Assembly: GCF_900637665.1 (NCBI RefSeq)
Contig: NZ_LR134386.1
Location: forward strand, 4,456,501 to 4,520,500
Direction: 5' to 3'
DNA from: Chryseobacterium nakagawai
Lineage (GTDB): Bacteria > Bacteroidota > Bacteroidia > Flavobacteriales > Weeksellaceae
DNA: 64,000 nucleotides
This document shows, in pieces, positions 63,773-64,000 of this stretch. The notes under the pieces are model-generated. The model saw only the letters and a program-made list of their open reading frames with translations, was not told the origin of the DNA and did not search any database. A program made the position numbers and the translations under genes. The first letter of the stretch is position 1. Each line of letters starts with the position of its first letter.

Positions 63773-64000
63773 TTAATTCATTCTTTCTGCCCATTGCAAC
63801 ACTTCCGGCAGCTCCATATCAGAAAATTCAATGTGAATGACTCTTCTTTTTTTCCCGTTGGTTGTTCGGTTTGAGCCATGCAGCGTAAGAGGTTTCATAA
63901 GCATTACACCACCTCTCTCAACCTTACAAACCTCTTCAGTTTCTATATTCCAGTCTATAGTTTCCGGTCTGTAAATTCCCTTTGCATGAGAGTCAGGAAC
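63773..64000 (-). CDS. Phytanoyl-CoA dioxygenase family protein, 3' end only
   Basis: The reading frame is open from the window edge to a stop at 63773 (75 codons). Visible motifs SHAKGIYR, GGVMLMKPLTLHGSNRTTNGKKRRVIHIEF match the C-terminal part of the PhyH (PF05721) Fe(II)/2-oxoglutarate oxygenase fold: the His of LHGS is the distal iron ligand and the Arg of RRV (or nearby Asn-Arg) binds 2-oxoglutarate. The remainder and the substrate are outside the window. Confidence 0.8.
   Translation of the reverse strand, partial: VPDSHAKGIYRPETIDWNIETEEVCKVERGGVMLMKPLTLHGSNRTTNGKKRRVIHIEFSDMELPEVLQWAERMN

Noticed and set aside
1..64000. tRNA, rRNA or riboswitch genes in the intergenic gaps.
   Set aside because: No cloverleaf-like or known conserved RNA sequence was seen in the gaps read by eye; a covariance-model search could still find one.

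Overview
The window looks like a chromosome segment of a Bacteroidota member of the Flavobacteriia, most probably Chryseobacterium or a close relative. This is inferred from the AT-rich intergenic DNA, the lack of Shine-Dalgarno-like sites, type IX secretion (T9SS) C-terminal sorting domains (27826-28296, 53043-56081), the Bacteroidota-type five-helix SdhC with its SdhA and SdhB, an outer-membrane beta-barrel family 3 protein, and dispersed palindromes containing the motif GTCATTCTGA. No rRNA, tRNA, CRISPR array or transposase was seen.

Left part (1-12.9 kb): the 3' part of a linear-amide C-N hydrolase; a dicarboxylate operon (outer-membrane porin, DASS symporter, SdhCAB); a cyclase-family hydrolase; a membrane protein; a nucleoid-associated protein; two repeats of a small-membrane-protein plus ~120-residue-protein module (11.0-12.2 kb); and an exported thioredoxin.

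Centre (13.2-28.3 kb): a polymorphic toxin locus on the minus strand. A secreted T9SS-tagged small protein precedes a 2221-residue SpvB/FG-GAP/RHS protein with a C-terminal PD-(D/E)XK-like tip and its immunity gene. Downstream lie four displaced toxin-tip plus immunity cassettes: another PD-(D/E)XK type, a paralogue of the resident tip, and two HExxH metallopeptidase-like tips. Each displaced tip is fused to a copy of the same RHS linker. The cassettes are separated by similar hairpins. The most distal one is decayed and abuts a relic of an immunity gene. The array reads as a reservoir of alternative warheads with working immunity genes.

28.6-42 kb: unrelated accessory genes (lipoproteins, SRPBCC, DUF3291/HxlR divergent pair, RDD membrane protein, DUF1569, metallo-beta-lactamase fold, AraC regulator, erythromycin esterase) and dnaK. 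42.1-48.0 kb: a type VI secretion effector operon, with VgrG, a DUF2235 lipase effector of the Tle1 kind, and two tandem DUF2931 lipoproteins that are probable immunity proteins.

48.4-64 kb: polyphosphate kinase and exopolyphosphatase with a broken small gene between them, an NAD(P)-binding protein, a large T9SS-secreted protein, a DUF3060 protein, a barstar-domain protein, NifU-like and Mrp-like Fe-S assembly proteins, an outer-membrane beta-barrel protein, an orphan hexosaminidase-type C-terminal domain protein, and the 3' end of a phytanoyl-CoA dioxygenase family gene.
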